This document shows positions 60,665-64,000 of a DNA stretch of 64,000 nt, one piece after another; position 1 is the first letter of the stretch, and every line of letters begins with the position of its first letter. Below the pieces are notes generated by a model. The model was not told the origin of the DNA. It ran no database searches and was given only the letters and a program-made list of their open reading frames with translations. Source of the DNA: DASTFY01 sp963829955 (lineage in GTDB: Bacteria > Actinomycetota > Acidimicrobiia > Acidimicrobiales > Ilumatobacteraceae); contig CAWHKS010000002.1 in assembly GCA_963829955.1 (NCBI GenBank), positions 1 to 64,000 on the forward strand, written 5' to 3'. Made by a program: the position numbers and the translations under genes.

Positions 60665-60743
60665 GTGGTGGAGCCTTACCCATGCCGGCGCACGCGTCCA
60701 GCGCCGAACGTCCTCGGCGGGCTGCCCTCGTCGCGGGTCCCCG

Positions 60744-61193
60744 TCAAGCAACGGTCATCGGCGGTTGTGGTTCAGGGTGGCCGAACAGGAGCTGTGCCGT
60801 CACTCCTGTCGTCACGTTGTGCAGCTCGTTCGCCAGCCGCACGATGAGATCGTCCAACGTCACCATGCCGACCACACGGTCACGCTCGACCACTGGCACA
60901 CGCCGGATCGGGCGCGTGGCGAGGATCGACGCAACGTGTGACAGCTCGGCGTCCGCATCGACGCAGACCACCCCACTGCTCATGACCCCGTCGATCCGCG
61001 AATCGGGAGGATGCCGCCGGGCGAGCGCCCTGGTCACTAGATCCCGATCGGTCACGATCCCGACCGGACGTTCGCCCTCGACAATCACGACCGCGCCCAC
61101 CGCGGACCGATCCATCGCGATCGCCGCATCGCAGATGGTCGCGCCGACGTCCATTGTCACCGGTGCCTTCACCATCACATCGCGGACCTTCAT
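60744..61193 (-). CDS. CBS-domain pair protein
   Basis: Two CBS domains, 149 aa: first KVRDVMVKAPVTMDVGATI to VGIVTDRDLVTRAL, second SRIDGVMSSGVVCVDADAEL to RVVGMVTLDDLIV. GGAGGAGCC precedes the ATG at 61193. It is like hypoxic-response protein Hrp1-type CBS proteins. The hydrogenase operon follows 79 bases downstream on the same strand. Ligand probably an adenine nucleotide. Confidence 0.85.
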   Translation of the reverse strand: MKVRDVMVKAPVTMDVGATICDAAIAMDRSAVGAVVIVEGERPVGIVTDRDLVTRALARRHPPDSRIDGVMSSGVVCVDADAELSHVASILATRPIRRVPVVERDRVVGMVTLDDLIVRLANELHNVTTGVTAQLLFGHPEPQPPMTVA

Positions 61194-61224
61194 GGCTCCT
61201 CCAACTGTCATGCCGGATCCAGGC

Positions 61225-61581
61225 CTATTGCGCCTGAGCAGCCAGCACCTCCAATGCAAGCGTGGGCCCTCGTCCAGTGGGCAGGTAGGGGCGGACGTCA
61301 CCGATCGCCAAGACCGAACGTCCCGGTGCCTGTGTCATCGCATCCCGTCGTGACGGTCCCGGCAGGACGAATCGGGAGTACTGGCCGCTGGTCGCGACCC
61401 GTATCGCGAAGCTCTGGCGAGTCATGGCCGCGATCGAGACGGGCCCGATCGACACATCCTCGGCACGCATGAGATCGCAGAGGATGGCGCCGGCGCTGCC
61501 GCCGGCAGGGAAGATGGCGATCGAATTCCCTCCGAGCCGGTGGATCGCTCGAGCGACGTTGAGCCCTCCGCCTCGCTGCCG
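61225..61581 (-). pseudogene. pfkB-family sugar kinase remnant
   Basis: About 119 codons resembling an internal part of PfkB-type phosphofructokinases: GGGLNVARAIHRLGGNSIA, then FPAGGSAGAILCDLMRAEDV, then TRQSFAIRVATSGQYSRFV with LPGP. No start codon or N-terminal strand precedes it; the frame opens directly at the DUF1918 stop. It ends after a scrambled stretch (PTGRGPTLALEVLA) at 61225, so two thirds of the kinase, including the catalytic GAGD region, are missing. An ATG at 61470 could give an 81-aa product. I read it as a decayed gene. Confidence 0.6.
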
Positions 61582-61785
61582 TCAGCTCGGATCCGGCTCA
61601 TCGATGTGCTCGATGACCGCATCGGGGCCTGGGAAGAACAGCACCTCGTGTCCGGCGTCGTCCCATCGAACCACGAACGGCGGCGTGCCGTCGGGACCTC
61701 GCACCTCGACGACCAGCCCACACCGGTCCGGTTCGCCGTGGTGATGGCCCCGCACTCTGATCTGCTCACCGGGTTGCGCGCGCAT
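61582..61785 (-). CDS. DUF1918 small protein
   Basis: 67-aa protein. AAGGAGG lies 7 bases before the ATG at 61785. It carries the DUF1918 pattern: GEQIRVRGHHHGEPDRCGLV, EVRGPDGTPPFVVRWDD, GHEVLFFPGPDAVI. This is an SH3-like barrel of unknown function common in actinobacteria, often near stress or dormancy genes. The pfkB remnant follows immediately in the same frame. Confidence 0.8.
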   Translation of the reverse strand: MRAQPGEQIRVRGHHHGEPDRCGLVVEVRGPDGTPPFVVRWDDAGHEVLFFPGPDAVIEHIDEPDPS

Positions 61786-61981
61786 CCGCTGACCTCCTTG
61801 CTCCTGCCGACGCACCGTCCACAGCGCACCGGACATGCCAGTTGTCGCGCCGCCCGGCGCCGATGGCCAGGGACGAACGTCCGAGGTCCGGCGACTCGTC
61901 AGGAAGTGCTGGAGGGACGTTCGACTCTCGTCGACACAGCCGTCGCGGGCGCATCCTCTGAGGAGAAAGAGGAGGATGGCG

Positions 61982-62254
61982 ATGATCAACAGCCTCATCC
62001 TCGGTACGGCGTTGGCGGCAGCTGTCACGCTGACAGCGTGCGCCCCGCCTTCGGCGCGCCTGATCCCTCCGATCGCAGTGCGCGTCGACGCCTCGTACGC
62101 ATGCACGGACGCCGACGCGACGACCGCGACGGATCCTGACCGGTGTGTCTTCTGGCGGACTGCTGCCGGGCGGGTGTACTACGGGCCGGCTCGAATGGTG
62201 CACCTGCCTCCAGGCGGCACCGACGAGATCATCCCGCCGCCATACGTGCCGTGA
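61982..62254 (+). CDS. small lipoprotein
   Basis: 90-aa exported protein. AGGAGG precedes the ATG at 61982 by six bases (ATG at 61976 is too close). The signal peptide ends in VTLTAC, then CAPPSARLIPPIAV. The mature part has two Cys (SYACTDAD, PDRCVFW), likely a disulfide, and a Pro-rich end (IIPPPYVP). No family recognised. Divergent from DUF1918. Confidence 0.6.
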   Translation: MINSLILGTALAAAVTLTACAPPSARLIPPIAVRVDASYACTDADATTATDPDRCVFWRTAAGRVYYGPARMVHLPPGGTDEIIPPPYVP

Positions 62255-62474
62255 AGGCGAATGGCGACGCGGTGGCTTCGGAAGGGGACATTGGTCCCTG
62301 GAGATCGGCGGGTTAGCCGTCTGGCCCAGCCGGACCAGGTCGCCCCGACGTGCTCGGCGTGGCAGCGGGTCCTGCCGCTCGCCAGGTCGCGCAGTGCGCG
62401 GGGTGTGGACCGCAGCCACGCACCCACGCCCACCGTCGAGAAGAGACGGCGGGGACCTGTCTTGGTCATGCGGA

Positions 62475-62771
62475 TCAGGTCGCGTTCCGGCGGGCGAGCC
62501 GGGAGACGATGACCGCGGCGGCGCCGACGGCGAGCATGCCGGCCGCCCAGGGCCATGGCACAGCAGGTCGCGGCCCGGTGGGCGGCAAGGGTGCTGCAGG
62601 CACGGTCGCCGGTGCGACGCGGACCGGTGGCGCCGAGGTCGTCGAAGCGACCGCGGTCGTCGGGGGCACCGTGCAGTTCTGGCCCCACGAGAGCACCGGA
62701 CCGGCGATGCGGCCCGCAGCCTCGCCTGGCGCCGTGTGCACGGCCTTCATGTCGAACTGGCCGCACTTCAC
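62475..62771 (-). CDS. small protein with LPPTG-type C-terminal anchor
   Basis: About 98 aa from a GTG at 62771 (or 91 aa from ATG 62750). The C-terminus is a classical sorting signal: LPPTGPRPAVPWPW, hydrophobic AAGMLAVGAAAVIVSRL and ARR. A Thr/Ala/Pro stalk precedes it (TTAVASTTSAPPVRVAPAT). No N-terminal signal peptide is visible, which is odd for a sortase substrate; the true start may be lost. It lies 28 bases after the P-type ATPase stop. 62255-62474 between it and the lipoprotein shows no reliable gene. Confidence 0.4.
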   Translation of the reverse strand: MKCGQFDMKAVHTAPGEAAGRIAGPVLSWGQNCTVPPTTAVASTTSAPPVRVAPATVPAAPLPPTGPRPAVPWPWAAGMLAVGAAAVIVSRLARRNAT

Positions 62772-62799
62772 CTCGACGAACAGTTGGCTCGGCCCCTGC

Positions 62800-64000
62800 T
62801 CACGGTCCCGAAGTTCCTCGCCGTAGCCGCTTGTCCGCGGCGTCCGCGGCCAGCACGGCGGGGATGCCGAGGAGCGCCACAGCGAGGCCCCAGGTACTGG
62901 GCGGTGCCTGCCCGAGCAGGTCCGCGATGGCCGGCACCCAGAGGAACGCCACCAGCAAGGCCAGCTCCACAGCGACGGCGACGAGCAGGAGGCGGTTCGT
63001 GGTCCAGCCCAGAGCGCCCGGCCAACGCCTCTCGCTCCGGCAGGCGAACGCATTGGCGAGCTGGCCGAGCACCACAGCTGCGAACGCGGCCCCAGATGCC
63101 GCCATCAAGGTGGCGCCGGAAGGAAACGCTTGGCCCGGTCGCCAGCCGACAGCGAGGAAGGTGGCGAAGAAGGCCGCCATCTCGATCACTGCCTCGGCCG
63201 GCCCGAGTACGCCGAACGCCCGACGCAGCACTCCACTGTCGAGCAGGTGCCCCCGCAGCGGTGAGCGCTCGAGCATGTCCGCACGGGGCCGCTCGGCGCC
63301 GAGCGCCAGTGCCGGCAGCAGGTCCGTCCCGATGTCGAGCGCCAGGATCTGCAGTACACCGAGCGCGAGGGGGATGCGGCCGCCCGACAGTGCCCAGACG
63401 ACGAAGGGTGTCAACTCGGCCACGTTGTCCGTCAGGTGGTAGGTGAGGAATCGGCGGATGTTGACGAATGTCGCTCGCCCGCACTCGATGGCGGCGACGA
63501 TGGTGGCGAAGTTGTCGTCCAACAGGACGAGATCGGCTGCCTCGCGGGCGACGTCGGTGCCCGACCGACCCATCGCGATACCGATGTCCGCTTGTTGGAG
63601 CGCGGGTCCGTCGTTCACGCCGTCCCCGGTCATCGCGACGACGTGGCCCCGATCCTGGAGCGCGCGGGCGATGCGCAGCTTGTCGGCCGGTGACACCCTG
63701 CTGACCACGACGCCGTCGTGGTCGAGCATGGCACCGAGCACCTTGTCGTCGTCCGGCAGCGAGCTGCCGTCGATCGCCGGCGCACCGGGCACCGCCAGCC
63801 CGACCTCCCGGGCGACCGCAGCAGCCGTGCCGGGGTGGTCCCCGGTCACCATCGCCACACGGACGCCGGCCACGCGGCACGACGCCAGCATCGCAGCGGC
63901 CTCCGCGCGCGGCGGGTCCTCGAGGCCGACGAGGCCGACGAGCTCGAGGTCGGTCTCGGCCTCGAGGGCGGTGGTCTCCTGATGAATGCCCTTGGCGGGG
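62800..64000 (-). CDS. cation-transporting P-type ATPase, C-terminal part, cut by window edge
   Basis: About 400 residues of a P-type (probably P2, Ca/Mg-type or CtpF-like) ATPase. Visible are VAMVTGDHPGTAAAVAREVG, the hinge motif MTGDGVNDGPALQQADIGIA, then KLRIARALQDRGH before it, and six C-terminal helices (VAELTPFVVWALSGGRIPLA, LALDIGTDLLPALALGAE). The frame is open to the right edge, so the phosphorylation site lies outside. Ion unknown. Its place beside CBS, DUF1918 and hydrogenase genes resembles mycobacterial hypoxia sets with ctpF. Confidence 0.9.
   Translation of the reverse strand, partial: PAKGIHQETTALEAETDLELVGLVGLEDPPRAEAAAMLASCRVAGVRVAMVTGDHPGTAAAVAREVGLAVPGAPAIDGSSLPDDDKVLGAMLDHDGVVVSRVSPADKLRIARALQDRGHVVAMTGDGVNDGPALQQADIGIAMGRSGTDVAREAADLVLLDDNFATIVAAIECGRATFVNIRRFLTYHLTDNVAELTPFVVWALSGGRIPLALGVLQILALDIGTDLLPALALGAERPRADMLERSPLRGHLLDSGVLRRAFGVLGPAEAVIEMAAFFATFLAVGWRPGQAFPSGATLMAASGAAFAAVVLGQLANAFACRSERRWPGALGWTTNRLLLVAVAVELALLVAFLWVPAIADLLGQAPPSTWGLAVALLGIPAVLAADAADKRLRRGTSGP

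Noticed and set aside
60664..60760. DosR-type palindrome upstream of the hydrogenase operon
   Set aside because: Only a weak GGGGACCC half-match is visible, with no paired half at the right spacing.
62179..62470. Minus-strand frame (MTKTGPRRLFSTVGVG...) between the LPPTG protein and the lipoprotein
   Set aside because: Arg-rich composition and overlap with the convergent lipoprotein; no supporting signal.

Overview
The window is GC-rich actinobacterial DNA. The best guess, by inference only, is an uncultured Acidimicrobiia-like actinomycete. Support: proline-tethered lipoproteins, F420/luciferase-type oxidoreductases, a MoxR-DUF58-VWA operon, a group 3b [NiFe] hydrogenase, a SepX/GlpR-like protein beside moeA, and many genes whose start codon sits 6-8 bases after a TANNNT -10 box, as in leaderless actinobacterial transcripts. 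I see no rRNA or CRISPR. One tRNA gene, tRNA-Ala(CGC), is clear.

Layout. 0-6 kb: a minus-strand branched-chain amino acid/amide ABC uptake system (substrate-binding lipoprotein, LivH-LivM fused permease running off the left edge), an FAD oxidoreductase and an LLM oxidoreductase. 6-11 kb: a TetR regulator divergent from an SRPBCC protein, then NfuA, an HMG-CoA-synthase-like/DUF35 fusion, an SCP2-type thiolase and a mycothiol-dependent-isomerase-like protein. 11-20 kb: a PQQ-type sugar dehydrogenase lipoprotein, a DrrAB-like exporter, an inositol-phosphatase-like enzyme, DXS, a PAP2 membrane protein, a ThDP enzyme and a VOC protein. 20-24 kb: secreted and surface proteins, namely a lipoprotein, a Thr/Pro-stalk protein and a GH12-like glycanase behind a strongly structured leader.

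24.4-28.7 kb is a decayed integrated element. A perfect 22-bp direct repeat marks its ends, and the right copy forms the 3' end of a thioesterase gene. Inside are a truncated tyrosine recombinase joined head-to-head to the C-terminal part of an HK97-type capsid gene, three tandem paralogous lipoproteins, a small unknown gene and an excisionase-like HTH gene beside the right end.

29-37 kb: an LLM oxidoreductase, then a two-component system and a tightly overlapping HtrA-MoxR-DUF58-VWA operon. 37-43 kb: TldD/TldE-like proteases, a PHP phosphoesterase, UppP, a SAF/CpaB-like protein, MTA phosphorylase and a cysteine-free FmdB-like protein. 43-48 kb: galU, moeA, moaA, moaC and a SepX/GlpR-like membrane protein, then the tRNA. 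48-55 kb: an ABC exporter, a Tat sulfatase, a zinc alcohol dehydrogenase, a cupin and a lipoprotein hydrolase. 55-64 kb: a group 3b hydrogenase operon with its maturation protease, whose large subunit has Ser where the second L2 cysteine is expected, then a CBS protein, a pfkB remnant, DUF1918, small surface proteins and a P-type ATPase running off the right edge. This set resembles a hypoxia/dormancy gene neighbourhood.

At least ten short indels interrupt otherwise conserved genes between 0.3 and 36 kb (for example DXS twice, LivM, DUF58), several in homopolymers or GC repeats, and none is evident after 36 kb. I therefore read most of them as base-calling errors and annotate those genes as single CDSs. 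No gene-free stretch exceeds 300 bases. The longest, 27740-28031, 52625-52915 and 48386-48653, are covered in the entries or rejected items.
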